Assembly (NCBI RefSeq): GCF_000720115.1
Contig: NZ_JOIR01000009.1
Coordinates: 1-64,000 of the forward strand
Length of the DNA: 64,000 bases
Origin: Streptomyces sp. NRRL F-2580
GTDB taxonomy: Bacteria > Actinomycetota > Actinomycetes > Streptomycetales > Streptomycetaceae
Direction: 5' to 3'
Part shown: in pieces, positions 45,462 through 54,247 of the stretch
Numbering within the stretch: position 1 is the stretch's first letter
How the letters are laid out: each line of letters begins with the position of its first letter
The notes under the pieces: model-generated
Told to the model about the DNA's origin: nothing
Database searches by the model: none
The model's input: only the letters and a program-made list of their open reading frames with translations
Made by a program: the position numbers and the translations under genes

Positions 45462-45881
45462 ATGGTGGAGAACGGGCGCCCGCGGAAGCGGTTCGGGGTG
45501 GTGGAGGTGACGGGGGCGTCGATGGTGCCCACGTTGACCAACGGGGACCAGGTGCTGGTCCGCTACGGGGCGGCCGTCCGCCCGGGTGACGTGGTGGTGC
45601 TGCGCCATCCGTTCCAGCAGGACCTGCTGGTGATCAAGCGGGCGGTGGAGCGGCGGCCGGGCGGCTGGTGGGTGCTGGGCGACAACCCGTACAACAAGAC
45701 CGGCGACAGCACCGTCTACGGGCCTGTGCCCGCAGAGCTGGTGCTGGCGACGGCGGTGCTACGCTTCCGGCCGCGCGAGGAGGATCAGCGCTCGCTGAGG
45801 GCCCGGCTGTCCTGGGCGGCCTCGGCGCTGCGGCCGCTGCTGGCGGACGCCTCGGCCTCCAGCCGCTTGCGGGCGCGATAG
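45462..45881 (+). CDS. sodX: NiSOD maturation signal-peptidase-like protease SodX
   Basis: 139-aa S24/S26-type serine protease. The catalytic Ser is in TGASMVPTL and the Lys in LLVIKRAVE; GDVVVLRHP and WWVLGDNPYNKTGDSTVYGPV match the signal peptidase fold. No membrane anchor at the N-terminus, as expected for a cytoplasmic enzyme that cuts the NiSOD propeptide. ATG at 45462 is selected by the AGGAGG site seven bases upstream; an in-frame ATG at 45414 is less well placed. The last 97 bp overlap the 3' end of the convergent CGNR gene. Confidence 0.93.
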   Translation: MVENGRPRKRFGVVEVTGASMVPTLTNGDQVLVRYGAAVRPGDVVVLRHPFQQDLLVIKRAVERRPGGWWVLGDNPYNKTGDSTVYGPVPAELVLATAVLRFRPREEDQRSLRARLSWAASALRPLLADASASSRLRAR

Positions 45882-46414
45882 GCGGCCACGTTGGCCCGCG
45901 TCGCGCAGCGGTCGGAGCAGTAGCGCCGGGAGCGGTTGGTGGAGGTGTCGAGGTAGGCGTTGCGGCAGGGCGCGGCCTGGCAGAGGCCGAGGCGGTCGGG
46001 GCCGTGCTCGGTGAGGGCGAAGGCCAGACCCATGGCCGCCATGGCGGCGTAGCCCGCCGATGCGTTCGAGGGGTGCTCGGCGAGATGGATGTGCCAGTCG
46101 GGGCGGCCGTCCTCGCCGATGGTCTTGTGCCCGGAGACCTGGGGGCTGACCGGGAACTCCATGAGCAGCGAGTTCAGCAGGTCGACCGCGAGGACGTCGT
46201 CACCGCTGTCGGCGGCCTCGAAGACGGCGCGCAGCCGGGCCCGTACGTTGCGGAAGCGGGTGACGTCGGTGTCGGTGACGCGGCGGGCCATCTGCACGCT
46301 TGCGCCGAACAGGGCACGGACGGCGTCCACGGAGGTGAGCGCGTCCTTGTTGCGGGCCGGCTCCTCGGTGTTGACCAGGCGCACGGCGAAGTCCGAGTAA
46401 TGGGCCAGTTCCAC
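45785..46414 (-). CDS. CGNR zinc-finger transcription factor-like protein
   Basis: 209-aa protein. The N-terminal ABATE-like domain (FAVRLVNTEEPARN) is followed by the C-terminal zinc finger with CQAAPCRNAYLD and YCSDRCATRANVAAYRARK (C-x4-C ... C-x3-C), a variant of the CGNR motif with CRNA in place of CGN. Proteins of this kind are predicted stress-linked transcription factors. The GTG start has AAGGA eight bases upstream. Its 3' end overlaps sodX by 97 bp in antisense. Confidence 0.85.
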   Translation of the reverse strand: MELAHYSDFAVRLVNTEEPARNKDALTSVDAVRALFGASVQMARRVTDTDVTRFRNVRARLRAVFEAADSGDDVLAVDLLNSLLMEFPVSPQVSGHKTIGEDGRPDWHIHLAEHPSNASAGYAAMAAMGLAFALTEHGPDRLGLCQAAPCRNAYLDTSTNRSRRYCSDRCATRANVAAYRARKRLEAEASASSGRSAEAAQDSRALSER

Positions 46415-46497
46415 TTGTAGTCCTTACGGCTGCGGATTAGTGTCTCTGGTAACGGCTGAGACGTCTTCGAGGGTATTACGTATGGAGGGGATTCGTG

Positions 46498-47289
46498 ATG
46501 GCGAATACGGCTGATACGGCTCATACGGCAGATGCCGCTACCGGCACGGGGTACTGGCAGGCCTGGCAGGACAGCTGGGACCGGCAGCAGGAGTGGTACA
46601 TGCCCGACCGCGAGGAGCGGTTCCGGGTCATGCTGGACATGGTCGAGGCCCTGGTCGGAACCACCCCCCGGGTGCTGGATCTCGCGTGCGGTACGGGAAG
46701 TATCACGGACCGCGTCCTCAAGAGGTTCCCGGGAGCCACCAGTACGGGCGTCGATCTCGATCCCGCGCTGCTGACGATCGCCGAGGGCCACTTCGCCGGG
46801 GACGCGCGGGTCACCTTCGTGACCGCCGACCTCAAGGACCCGCACTGGCGCGACGCCCTCCCCCACGACTCGTACGACGCGGTCCTGACCGCCACCGCCC
46901 TGCACTGGCTGCACAGCGACGACCTGTCCGTCCTGTACGGCCAGCTCGCGCCGCTCGTCGCCCCCGGCGGGGTGTTCATGAACGCCGACCACATGCCCGA
47001 CCCGGCCACCCCGCGCATCGACGCCGCCGAGCACGCCCACCGGCACGCCGGCATGGACCGGGCCAGGACGGCCGGCGCGGTGGACTGGCGCGAGTGGTGG
47101 GAGCTCGCCGCCGCCGACCCGCTCCTCGCGGAGCCGGTCAGGCAGCGCTTCGCGATCTACGGGGAGCACGCGGACGGCGACACCCCGCCCGAGGCCTGGC
47201 ACACCGCCGCCCTGCTCCGAGCGGGCTTCGCGGAGGCCCGTACCGTCTGGCGCTCCCCCTCGGACGCGCTGGTCCTAGGTCTGAAGTAG
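46498..47289 (+). CDS. Class I SAM-dependent methyltransferase
   Basis: 263-aa methyltransferase. The SAM-binding motif I is VLDLACGTGSITDRVL (about 57-72), motif II TGVDLDPALL and motif III ALPHDSYDAVLTATALHWLH. N-terminal region (YWQAWQDSWDRQQEWYMPDRE) and the C-terminal insertion resemble UbiE/biotin-type small-molecule methyltransferases; the substrate is unknown. ATG at 46498 is spaced seven bases from GGAGGGG; a GTG immediately before (46495) is an alternative. It ends at a strong shared terminator. Confidence 0.88.
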   Translation: MANTADTAHTADAATGTGYWQAWQDSWDRQQEWYMPDREERFRVMLDMVEALVGTTPRVLDLACGTGSITDRVLKRFPGATSTGVDLDPALLTIAEGHFAGDARVTFVTADLKDPHWRDALPHDSYDAVLTATALHWLHSDDLSVLYGQLAPLVAPGGVFMNADHMPDPATPRIDAAEHAHRHAGMDRARTAGAVDWREWWELAAADPLLAEPVRQRFAIYGEHADGDTPPEAWHTAALLRAGFAEARTVWRSPSDALVLGLK

Positions 47290-47303
47290 GAACGTGAGCA
47301 CGT

Positions 47304-47340
47304 GTGAGGGGCGGTACGGGAATCCCGTACCGCCCCTCAC
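47304..47340. terminator. Bidirectional terminator
   Basis: A perfect 17-bp stem (gtgaggggcggtacggg and its complement) with a 3-base aat loop lies between the convergent methyltransferase and ABC transporter genes. It serves both directions. Confidence 0.88.
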
Positions 47341-47390
47341 CTGTCCGCCGGTGCGACCAGCGCGCCGGAGCGCGCCGGGGCGCCGGAGCC

Positions 47391-48155
47391 CTAGAGCACC
47401 TTGGACAGGAACGCCTTCGTGCGCTCGTGCTGCGGGTTGCCCAGCACGTCGCGCGGGTTGCCCGACTCGACGACCACGCCGCCGTCCATGAAGACGAGGT
47501 TGTCGCCGACCTCGCGGGCGAAGCCCATCTCGTGCGTGACCACGATCATGGTCATGCCCGATTCGGCCAGGTCGCGCATGACGTCCAGGACGTCACCCAC
47601 GAGCTCCGGGTCGAGCGCCGAGGTGGGCTCGTCGAAGAGCATCAGCTTCGGCTCCATGGCGAGCGCGCGGGCGATCGCCACGCGCTGCTGCTGGCCGCCG
47701 GAGAGCTGGCTGGGGTAGTTCCCGCCCTTGTCGCCGAGGCCCACGCGGTCCAGCAGCTTGATGGCGCGCTCGCGCGCCACCGCCTTGGACTCGCCCTTGA
47801 CCATGACCGGGGCTTCCATGACGTTCTCTATGGCGGTCATGTGCGGGAAGAGGTTGAAGCGCTGGAAGACCATGCCGATGTCCCGGCGCTGGGCCGCGAC
47901 CTCGCTGTCCTTCAGCTCGTAGAGCTTGTCGCCCTTCTCGCGGTAGCCGACGAGCTGCCCGTCGACGTACAGCCGTCCGGCGTTGACCTGCTCCAGGTGG
48001 TTGATGCACCGCAGGAAGGTCGACTTGCCGGAACCGGACGGGCCGACCAGGCAGAACACCTCACGCGGGGCGACCTCCAGGTCGATGCCCTTGAGGATGT
48101 GCGCCGCACCGTAGGACTTGTGGACGCCCTCGGCCTTCACCATGGCAGTCGTCAT
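47391..48155 (-). CDS. Polar amino-acid ABC transporter ATP-binding protein (GlnQ-type)
   Basis: 254-aa ABC ATPase. Walker [10 protein letters not shown], signature LSGGQQQR, Walker [14 protein letters not shown]-loop VTHEM, all intact. Family matches GlnQ/GltI-type amino-acid importers ([22 protein letters not shown]). An ATG at 48155 overlaps the permease stop by one base (TGATG). It is the last gene of a three-gene importer operon. Confidence 0.95.
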   Translation of the reverse strand: MTTAMVKAEGVHKSYGAAHILKGIDLEVAPREVFCLVGPSGSGKSTFLRCINHLEQVNAGRLYVDGQLVGYREKGDKLYELKDSEVAAQRRDIGMVFQRFNLFPHMTAIENVMEAPVMVKGESKAVARERAIKLLDRVGLGDKGGNYPSQLSGGQQQRVAIARALAMEPKLMLFDEPTSALDPELVGDVLDVMRDLAESGMTMIVVTHEMGFAREVGDNLVFMDGGVVVESGNPRDVLGNPQHERTKAFLSKVL

Positions 48156-49096
48156 CAGGCCACCGCCTTGCGGTTCGAGAAGCTGGAGAGTTTCGCCTTG
48201 ATCTTCTGCAGCGGCGTGGGCGGCAGGGAGCGGAGCGCACCGCGGGCGTAGCGGCGCTCCAGGTAGTACTGGCCGACGCTGAACACGCTGGTCAGGGCGA
48301 GGTACCAGATCGAGGCGACGAAGAACATCTCCATCACCGCGAACGAGGTGGACGCGATGTCCTGGGCCGCGCGCAGCAGGTCGAAGTACTGCACGGCGAC
48401 GACGAGCGACGAGGTCTTGAGCATGTTGATGAACTCGTTGCCCGACGGCGGCACGATCACCCGCATGGCCTGCGGCAGGACGACTCGGCGCATCGTCTGC
48501 AGGCGGGTCATGCCGAGCGCGTGCGAGGCCTCGGTCTGGCCCTCGTCGACCGACTGGATGCCGGCCCGGACGATCTCCGCCATGTACGCGCCCTCGTTGA
48601 GGCCGAGACCCAGCAGGGCGGCCAGGAACGGGGTCATGACCTGGGTCATCTCGTCCTTGTAGAACCCGAGGTTCAGGATCGGGAAGATCAGGGCGAGGTT
48701 GAACCAGATGAGGAGCTGCACGTACACCGGGGTGCCGCGGAACAGCCAGATGTAGAACCAGGCGATGGTGCTGGTGACCGGGTTCTTCGAGAGCCGCATG
48801 ACCGCGAAGAGGACACCGAGCACCAGGCCCAGGGCCATCGAGGCGACGCTGATCCAGATCGTGTTGCCGACGCCACGGAGGATGGTGGGGTCGAACAGCT
48901 TCTCCGGCACGGTCGCCCAGCGCACGTTGCCCTGCGAGAAGGCCATCGCGAGCGCCACGACCAGGCCGATGACGACCACGGCGCTGACCCAGCGGCCGTA
49001 GTGGCGGACCGGAATGGCGCGGATCGCCTCGGGGGGTACGGTCCCGGCCGGCGGGGTGTCCGCCGGGCCCGGGACCTTGTCGAGCTTGTCAGTCAC
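48155..49096 (-). CDS. Polar amino-acid ABC transporter permease
   Basis: 313-aa permease of the HisM/GlnP family. About five or six helices, with the EAA motif [22 protein letters not shown] in the central cytoplasmic loop. The N-terminal 40 residues are Pro/Asp-rich and cytoplasmic; C-terminal tail is basic. GTG start. The single permease suggests a homodimer. Next to the binding protein 39 bp upstream, it forms the importer with the ATPase. Confidence 0.95.
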   Translation of the reverse strand: MTDKLDKVPGPADTPPAGTVPPEAIRAIPVRHYGRWVSAVVVIGLVVALAMAFSQGNVRWATVPEKLFDPTILRGVGNTIWISVASMALGLVLGVLFAVMRLSKNPVTSTIAWFYIWLFRGTPVYVQLLIWFNLALIFPILNLGFYKDEMTQVMTPFLAALLGLGLNEGAYMAEIVRAGIQSVDEGQTEASHALGMTRLQTMRRVVLPQAMRVIVPPSGNEFINMLKTSSLVVAVQYFDLLRAAQDIASTSFAVMEMFFVASIWYLALTSVFSVGQYYLERRYARGALRSLPPTPLQKIKAKLSSFSNRKAVA

Positions 49097-49135
49097 AGTG
49101 ACTGCCCTTCAGTGTGCTGCGGTGGTACGCGGAGG

Positions 49136-50095
49136 TCAGGAACCGGCGTTGATCTTGGCCTCGGTCACGGCGCCGGAGCCCGCGTTCCACTTGTCGAGGG
49201 CGGCCTTGTAGGTGCCGTCCTTGACGACCGCGTCGAGGGCTTCCTTGAGCGCGTCGCGCAGCTCGGTGTTCTTCTTGTCCACCGCGATGCCGAAGAGGCC
49301 GGCGTCGGTCGGGTTGGCGATGGCCTCGAAGTCGTTGCCGCCGCCGGCGGTCTGCGCGATGTACGCGGCGACCGGGGAGTCGTTCAGGTCCGCGGAGGCG
49401 CCGCCGGCCTTCACTCGGGTCTGGGCCTCGGCGTCGCTCGGGAAGGACTCGATCTTGAGCTCGCCCTTGCCGTCCGTCTTGCACTTCTCGGCCTGGGTCT
49501 TGGCGGACTCCTCGTACGTGGTGCCCCGCTGCACGGCGACCGTCTTGCCGCACAGGTCGTCGAGGGTCTTGATGCCCTCGGGGTTGCCCTTCTTGACCAG
49601 GATGCCGGTCGAGGCGGAGAAGTAGTCGACGAAGTCGACACCGGCACCGGTCTTGGCGCCCTTGTCGTCCAGGCCCTCCTGACGGGCCTTGGTGTCGGTC
49701 AGCGAGGACATGACCAGGTCGCTGCGACCCGTCTGCATGCTGCCGATGAGGGTGTCGAAGGTGCCGGACTCGAACTTGAACTGCACACCGAGCTGCTTGC
49801 TCAGGGCCGCCGCGACATCGGGGTCGACGCCGACGATCTTGCCGCCCTCGGTGAACTCCATGGGCGCGTAGGTCGCGTCCGTGCCGACCTTGATGACACC
49901 GGCGTCCTGGATCTTCTTCGGGAGCTTCGAGAAGAGCGGCGCGCTGCTGTTCGCCGCACCGGACGGGCTGGTGGAGGCCTTGTCGGTCTGGTCACCACAA
50001 CCGGTGAGGATCAGGGCGCCGGCGACCGCGATCGCGCCGACCGCGGCGATCCGGGACCGTGCGGCGGTCGTACGACGGGTGGTGCTAGCGGTCAT
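49136..50095 (-). CDS. Amino-acid ABC transporter substrate-binding lipoprotein
   Basis: 319-aa lipoprotein. The signal peptide ends in ALILTGC (lipobox). The mature part is a family 3 solute-binding protein (VIKVGTDATYAPMEFTEGGKIVGVDPDVAAALSK; FDTLIGSMQTGRSDLVMSSLTDT). Family 3 proteins bind polar amino acids; the exact ligand cannot be read from sequence. It is first in the operon with permease and ATPase. The divergent malic enzyme gene is 526 bp away. GGAGGAA precedes the ATG. Confidence 0.95.
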   Translation of the reverse strand: MTASTTRRTTAARSRIAAVGAIAVAGALILTGCGDQTDKASTSPSGAANSSAPLFSKLPKKIQDAGVIKVGTDATYAPMEFTEGGKIVGVDPDVAAALSKQLGVQFKFESGTFDTLIGSMQTGRSDLVMSSLTDTKARQEGLDDKGAKTGAGVDFVDYFSASTGILVKKGNPEGIKTLDDLCGKTVAVQRGTTYEESAKTQAEKCKTDGKGELKIESFPSDAEAQTRVKAGGASADLNDSPVAAYIAQTAGGGNDFEAIANPTDAGLFGIAVDKKNTELRDALKEALDAVVKDGTYKAALDKWNAGSGAVTEAKINAGS

Positions 50096-50621
50096 GGCTT
50101 GGTTCCTCCGGCAGTGGTGGAAAAGCATCGAAAAACGGTCGGGCACGCACCATCGAGTGTCGCGACCTCGTGTGATTACGGCATCTTGCCATTCGGACTG
50201 AGACATTCAGGGTGCCCGTCAGGTCAAAATCGCATAACGGGCGGTGGGGGTAGCCCAACAGGACTGCGGACATGGGGGTTCGAGACCGCAGAACCTGCCG
50301 TGACCTGGCCTTTTCACCGCAGTTTCTACGGAGCGTCTCGCCTGCCGGACAACAAGGTTTGGACTTTTCGCCAAAAGCGGGGCAACCGACCTACGATTGA
50401 GCGGGAATCGACTCGTCTGGGCGAGCGTTCTTCGGGTAGAACAGATCCTTACACCCCTCATCCGGGGCTCAGGGCGCGCGTGCGGCGCGCCCGCGCGTAC
50501 GAACCTCCCCTCCGCGGAGACGGGCCAACCGTCGATGCGGAGTACGGACGCGGTGCCCGCCCACCCCTTAACCAGGAGTGGCCACCCTCAACGATTCAAA
50601 GGACTTAAGGGGTCACACACA
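50096..50621. promoter_or_regulatory. Divergent promoter gap (SBP / malic enzyme)
   Basis: 526 bp without a convincing gene and clearly richer in A/T than its surroundings (for example ggtttggacttttcgccaaa near 50357). It should contain promoters for both divergent genes. The malic enzyme start lies 10 bp after an AAGGGG site. No known operator was recognised. Confidence 0.45.
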
Positions 50622-51824
50622 GTGGCAGCGGAGATCATCAACCCTCGCAGTGACAGCGTCACGGACAACAACCCGGACGCGGTGTTCGCGCTGCACCGGG
50701 GCGGCAAGATGGCCATCCAGGCCACCGTGCCGGTCACCAACAAGGACGACCTGTCCCTCGCGTACACGCCCGGCGTGGCGAAAGTGTGCAGCGCCATCGC
50801 CGAGCAGCCGGAGCTGGTGAACGAGTACACCTGGAAGTCCAACGTGGTCGCCGTCGTCACCGACGGCACGGCCGTGCTCGGACTCGGTGACATCGGCCCC
50901 GAGGCCTCCCTCCCCGTCATGGAGGGCAAGGCCATTCTCTTCAAGCAGTTCGGTGGTGTGGACGCGGTTCCGATCGCGCTCGCCACCAAGGACACGGACG
51001 AGATCATCGAGACGGTCATCCGCCTCGCCCCGTCCTTCGGCGGGGTCAACCTGGAGGACATCTCGGCCCCCCGCTGCTTCGAGATCGAGCGGCGCCTCCA
51101 GGAGGCGCTGGACATCCCGATCTTCCACGACGACCAGCACGGCACCGCCATCGTGACGCTGGCCGCGCTGCGCAACGCCGCGAAGCTCACGGGTCGCACC
51201 CTCGGCGACCTGCGCGCCGTCATCTCGGGCGCGGGCGCGGCGGGCATCGCCATCGCCAAGATCCTGGTGGACGCGGGCATCGGCGACGTCTGCGTCACCG
51301 ACCGCAAGGGCGTCGTCTCGGCGGACCGCTCCGACCTGACGGACGTCAAGGCGGAGATCGCGGGCCTGACCAACAAGACCGGCCAGACCGGTTCGCTGGA
51401 GCAGGCCCTCGCCGGCGCGGACGTCTTCATCGGCGTCTCCGGCGGTACGGTCCCGGAGGAGGCGGTGGCCTCGATGGCGAAGGACGCCTTCGTCTTCGCC
51501 ATGGCCAACCCGAACCCGGAGGTCCACCCGGACGTCGCGCACAAGTACGCGGCGGTCGTGGCCACGGGCCGCTCGGACTTCCCGAACCAGATCAACAACG
51601 TGCTGGCGTTCCCGGGCATCTTCGCGGGCGCCCTCAAGGTCCGCGCCACCCGGATCACCGAGGGCATGAAGATCGCCGCCGCCGACGCCATCGCCGGTGT
51701 CGTGGGTGACGAGCTCGCCGCCGACTACGTGATCCCGTCGCCGTTCGACGAGCGCGTCGCGGAGGCCGTCGCCGCGGCCGTCGCCGCCGCCGCGAAGGCC
51801 GACGGCGTGGCCCGCCTGGCCTGA
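50622..51824 (+). CDS. NAD(P)-dependent malic enzyme
   Basis: 400-aa malic enzyme, decarboxylating malate to pyruvate. N-terminal malic domain with LSLAYTPGVAKVCSAIAE and VVTDGTAVLGLGDIGPEASLPVMEGKA; metal/substrate residues in FHDDQHGTAIVTLAALRNA; Rossmann domain with ISGAGAAGIAIAKIL; then EEAVASMAKDAFVFAMANPNPEV. The length is that of the short bacterial type without the phosphotransacetylase domain. NAD versus NADP preference cannot be decided here. The GTG start is supported by AAGGGG. A strong terminator follows. Confidence 0.95.
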   Translation: MAAEIINPRSDSVTDNNPDAVFALHRGGKMAIQATVPVTNKDDLSLAYTPGVAKVCSAIAEQPELVNEYTWKSNVVAVVTDGTAVLGLGDIGPEASLPVMEGKAILFKQFGGVDAVPIALATKDTDEIIETVIRLAPSFGGVNLEDISAPRCFEIERRLQEALDIPIFHDDQHGTAIVTLAALRNAAKLTGRTLGDLRAVISGAGAAGIAIAKILVDAGIGDVCVTDRKGVVSADRSDLTDVKAEIAGLTNKTGQTGSLEQALAGADVFIGVSGGTVPEEAVASMAKDAFVFAMANPNPEVHPDVAHKYAAVVATGRSDFPNQINNVLAFPGIFAGALKVRATRITEGMKIAAADAIAGVVGDELAADYVIPSPFDERVAEAVAAAVAAAAKADGVARLA

Positions 51825-51850
51825 CCGCCGAGCGAGCAGTTGTACGGGCA

Positions 51851-51882
51851 AGGGCCCGGCCGGATCCCTCCGGCCGGGCCCT
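51851..51882 (+). terminator. Terminator after the malic enzyme gene
   Basis: Perfect 14-bp stem (agggcccggccgga / tccggccgggccct) with a 4-base tccc loop, 26 bp after the stop, followed by cgtccttt, a short T-rich tail. Confidence 0.85.
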
Positions 51883-52250
51883 CGTCCTTTGACGCGCCGC
51901 TGGCGCGGTGCGGCCCCGGGGCCTCACCGGCTTCGCACCGCCGCGCCGGACTCCGCCCGTCGGCCCGGTCCGGCCGGGGCGCCCCCCCCCACCCGCCTCA
52001 GCGGTCGAGGGCCACCAGGAAGATCGCGGCCACGGGGGGCCTGACGGCGTACGCGGCCCCTCACACCGCCCGCGGGCGCCTGTCCACCATGCTCCAGCTC
52101 CGCGCAGTGCACCTCCCGGCCGGGATGGCGCACCAGGTGGCCGAATGTCCGCCGAGCGGCCGGCGGCGGCGGGGCGGCTGAGACGAAGGCCTCAGGCGGG
52201 TGCTTCCCGAGGGGCTGGAACACGGCCCTACCGAGCGGTAGCGTCGCGGC
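51883..52250. other. Intergenic, no gene recognised
   Basis: 368 bp of GC-rich sequence. Short open frames exist on both strands, but none has a ribosome site with family-like sequence. A run of nine C occurs at 51,982-51,990. A gene remnant is possible but unsupported. Confidence 0.4.
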
Positions 52251-53213
52251 ATGTTCGCTGCCTACGCCGCCCGAATCGACCGTGACCAGCCGCTGAACGG
52301 CCTCGTGCTGGGCGAACGCCCGGCACCGCAGGCCCGGCCCGGCTGGGTGACCGTGAACGTCAAGGCCGCCTCCCTCAACCACCACGACCTGTGGTCGCTG
52401 CGCGGGGTGGGTCTCGGCGAGGAAAGACTCCCGATGATCCTCGGCTGCGACGCCGCCGGGATCGACCAGGACGGCAACGAGGTCGTCCTGCACTCCGTGA
52501 TCGGCCAGAGCGGCCACGGGGTCGGCCCCGACGAGCCCCGTTCGATCCTGACCGAGCGCTACCAGGGGACCTTCGCCGAGCAGGTGACCGTCCCCGCGTG
52601 GAACGTCCTGCGCAAGCCCGCCGAGCTGACCTTCGAGGAGGCCGCCTGCCTGCCGACGGCCTGGCTGACGGCGTACCGGATGCTGTTCACCAACGCCGGG
52701 GTCCGCCCCGGGGACTCCGTGCTCGTCCAGGGCGCCGGCGGCGGGGTCGCGACCGCCGCCATCGCCCTCGGCAAGGCGGCGGGCCTGCGGGTCTTCGCCA
52801 CCAGCCGGGACGAGGCCAAGCGCAAGCGGGCCGTGGAGCTGGGCGCGGTGGAGGCGTACGAGCCGGGCGCGCGGCTGCCGCAGCGGGTGGACGCGGTGAT
52901 CGAGACGGTGGGCGCGGCCACCTGGTCCCACTCGGTGAAGTCCCTGCGCCCCGGCGGCACCCTGGTGATCTCCGGTGCCACGAGCGGCGACCGCCCGGCA
53001 CACGCCGAGCTGACCCGGATCTTCTTCCTGGAACTGAAGGTGGTCGGCTCGACGATGGGCTCGAAGGACGAGCTGGAGGACCTGCTGTCGTTCTGCGCGA
53101 CGACCGGGCTCCGGCCGGTCATCGACGAGGTGCTGCCGCTGGACCGGGCGCGCGAGGGCTTCGAGAAGCTCGCGGCGGGTGACCTCTTCGGGAAGATCGT
53201 CCTCAACCCGTAG
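52251..53213 (+). CDS. Zinc-binding/quinone-oxidoreductase-type alcohol dehydrogenase
   Basis: 320-aa MDR-superfamily enzyme. GroES-like N-terminal domain (VNVKAASLNHHDLWSLRGV, AGID), then Rossmann NADPH-binding domain with VLVQGAGGGVATAAIALGKAAG. Catalytic-zinc cysteines of classical alcohol dehydrogenases are absent, so it is a quinone-reductase or enoyl-reductase-like member. The substrate is unknown. The ATG at 52251 is preceded only by a weak ribosome site. It precedes a small HTH gene by 56 bp. Confidence 0.9.
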   Translation: MFAAYAARIDRDQPLNGLVLGERPAPQARPGWVTVNVKAASLNHHDLWSLRGVGLGEERLPMILGCDAAGIDQDGNEVVLHSVIGQSGHGVGPDEPRSILTERYQGTFAEQVTVPAWNVLRKPAELTFEEAACLPTAWLTAYRMLFTNAGVRPGDSVLVQGAGGGVATAAIALGKAAGLRVFATSRDEAKRKRAVELGAVEAYEPGARLPQRVDAVIETVGAATWSHSVKSLRPGGTLVISGATSGDRPAHAELTRIFFLELKVVGSTMGSKDELEDLLSFCATTGLRPVIDEVLPLDRAREGFEKLAAGDLFGKIVLNP

Positions 53214-53221
53214 GCACGGCA

Positions 53222-53267
53222 TGTCAATGAAGGTTGACAACACCTCCCTCGTCAACCTAAATTGACA
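53222..53267 (+). promoter_or_regulatory. Long palindrome and leaderless promoter of the HTH gene
   Basis: Near-perfect inverted repeat tgtcaatgaaggttgac / gtcaacctaaattgaca (17-bp arms, two mismatches, 12-bp spacer). Inside it, TTGACA (53234-53239) and TAAATT (53258-53263) form a -35/-10 pair 18 bp apart; initiation 7 bp later would fall on the A of the ATG at 53270. The HTH gene is therefore probably leaderless and self-repressed at this site. Confidence 0.65.
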
Positions 53268-53269
53268 TC

Positions 53270-53479
53270 ATGACGGAAGCAACCGATCTCGCCGAGCGGG
53301 CCGGTGACCGCGATCCGCGTGTGGGCCTGCGTGCCGTGGCCGCCCTCCGCAGGCTGCTGGAGCAGCTGGAGGCCGTACAGGTACGCAGTGCCCGCGCGCA
53401 GGGGTGGTCCTGGCAGGAGATCGCGGCCGAGCTGGGCGTCAGCCGGCAGGCCGTGCACAAGAAGTACGGGAGGCTTTGA
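53270..53479 (+). CDS. Small HTH DNA-binding protein
   Basis: 69-aa protein. The C-terminal half is a helix-turn-helix (WSWQEIAAELGVSRQAVHKKY) of the Xre/sigma-4-like kind; the N-terminal half is helical and probably dimerises. No ribosome site precedes the ATG, in line with a leaderless transcript. It sits behind a long palindrome, most likely its own operator. The TGA stop overlaps the ATG of the next gene (TGATG). Pairing of such a regulator with a Clp N-domain protein is conserved in Streptomyces (from memory). Confidence 0.88.
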   Translation: MTEATDLAERAGDRDPRVGLRAVAALRRLLEQLEAVQVRSARAQGWSWQEIAAELGVSRQAVHKKYGRL

Positions 53480-54051
53480 TGTTCGAACGCTTCACGACCG
53501 ACGCCCGGAACACGGTGACGGGGGCGGTGACCGAGGCCCGGCGGGCCGGGGCCGCCACCGTCACCGAGGAGCACCTGCTGCTCTCCCTGCTGGAGCTGGG
53601 GGCCCTGGACCGGCTGGGCGTGGACCGCGCGCTGGTGGCCGCCGACCTGACGGCGGCCCGCCGCCGGGGCGGCATGTCCCGGGCGGACGAGGAGGCGCTG
53701 GCCGGACTCGGCATCGACCTCACCGAGATCGTCTCCCGCATCGAGGAGACCCACGGCGAGGGCGCGCTCGCGGCCCCCGCGCCGCGCAGGCGGACCCTGC
53801 GCGCCTCGCTCCGCTCGGCCCTGGGCCGCGCCGAGCCGGACGACCGCGCCGGCAGCTACCGCGTCCCCTTCACCGCGGGCTCGAAGAAGGTTCTGGAACA
53901 GTCCCTCCGCATCGCCCTGGGCCGCAAGGACAACCACATCGGCACCCTGCACCTGCTGCTGGCCCTGCTCTCCCGCCCCGGCACGGTGTCCGAGGTCCTG
54001 ACGGACCACGGCATCACCTACACAACAGCCGAAACAACCCTCGCCGCCTGA
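53479..54051 (+). CDS. Clp N-terminal (Clp R) domain protein
   Basis: 190-aa protein consisting mainly of two Clp N repeats: FERFTTDARNTVTGAVTEARRAGAA... EEHLLLSLLELG and SKKVLEQSLRIALGRKDNHIGTLHLLLALLS. No ATPase module follows, so it may be an adaptor or competitor for ClpC/ClpA N-domain substrates. The start overlaps the HTH stop. The connecting region (about 70-120) is Arg/Ala-rich. Function unknown. Confidence 0.88.
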   Translation: MFERFTTDARNTVTGAVTEARRAGAATVTEEHLLLSLLELGALDRLGVDRALVAADLTAARRRGGMSRADEEALAGLGIDLTEIVSRIEETHGEGALAAPAPRRRTLRASLRSALGRAEPDDRAGSYRVPFTAGSKKVLEQSLRIALGRKDNHIGTLHLLLALLSRPGTVSEVLTDHGITYTTAETTLAA

Positions 54052-54247
54052 CCAGTCCAGCCGGGCACATCCAGCCCCGCCGCACCCCTCCGGCCCCGCC
54101 GCACCGCTCCAGCCCCGCCGGCGATTGAGGCGCGGGGTCCGGGGCGGAGCCCCGATCTTTCAGCCCCGCCGGCGATTGAGGCGCGGGGGCTCGGGGGCTC
54201 GGGAGCTCGGGGGTGGAGCCCCCGCACCGGCGCCGCGGCCGAGCTCC
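54052..54247. repeat. Dispersed repeat copies between convergent genes
   Basis: Two copies of the same GC-rich intergenic element as at 0.1-0.5 kb: one near 54108-54160 ending in the ggggcggagcccc hairpin plus gatcttt, the second 54161-54225 with a diverged right end (gctcgggggctcggg). It fills the gap between the Clp N-domain gene and the PadR gene and may work as a terminator. Confidence 0.8.

Noticed and set aside
51883..52250. Small gene in the gap after the malic enzyme
   Set aside because: Short frames on both strands lack ribosome sites and recognisable sequence.
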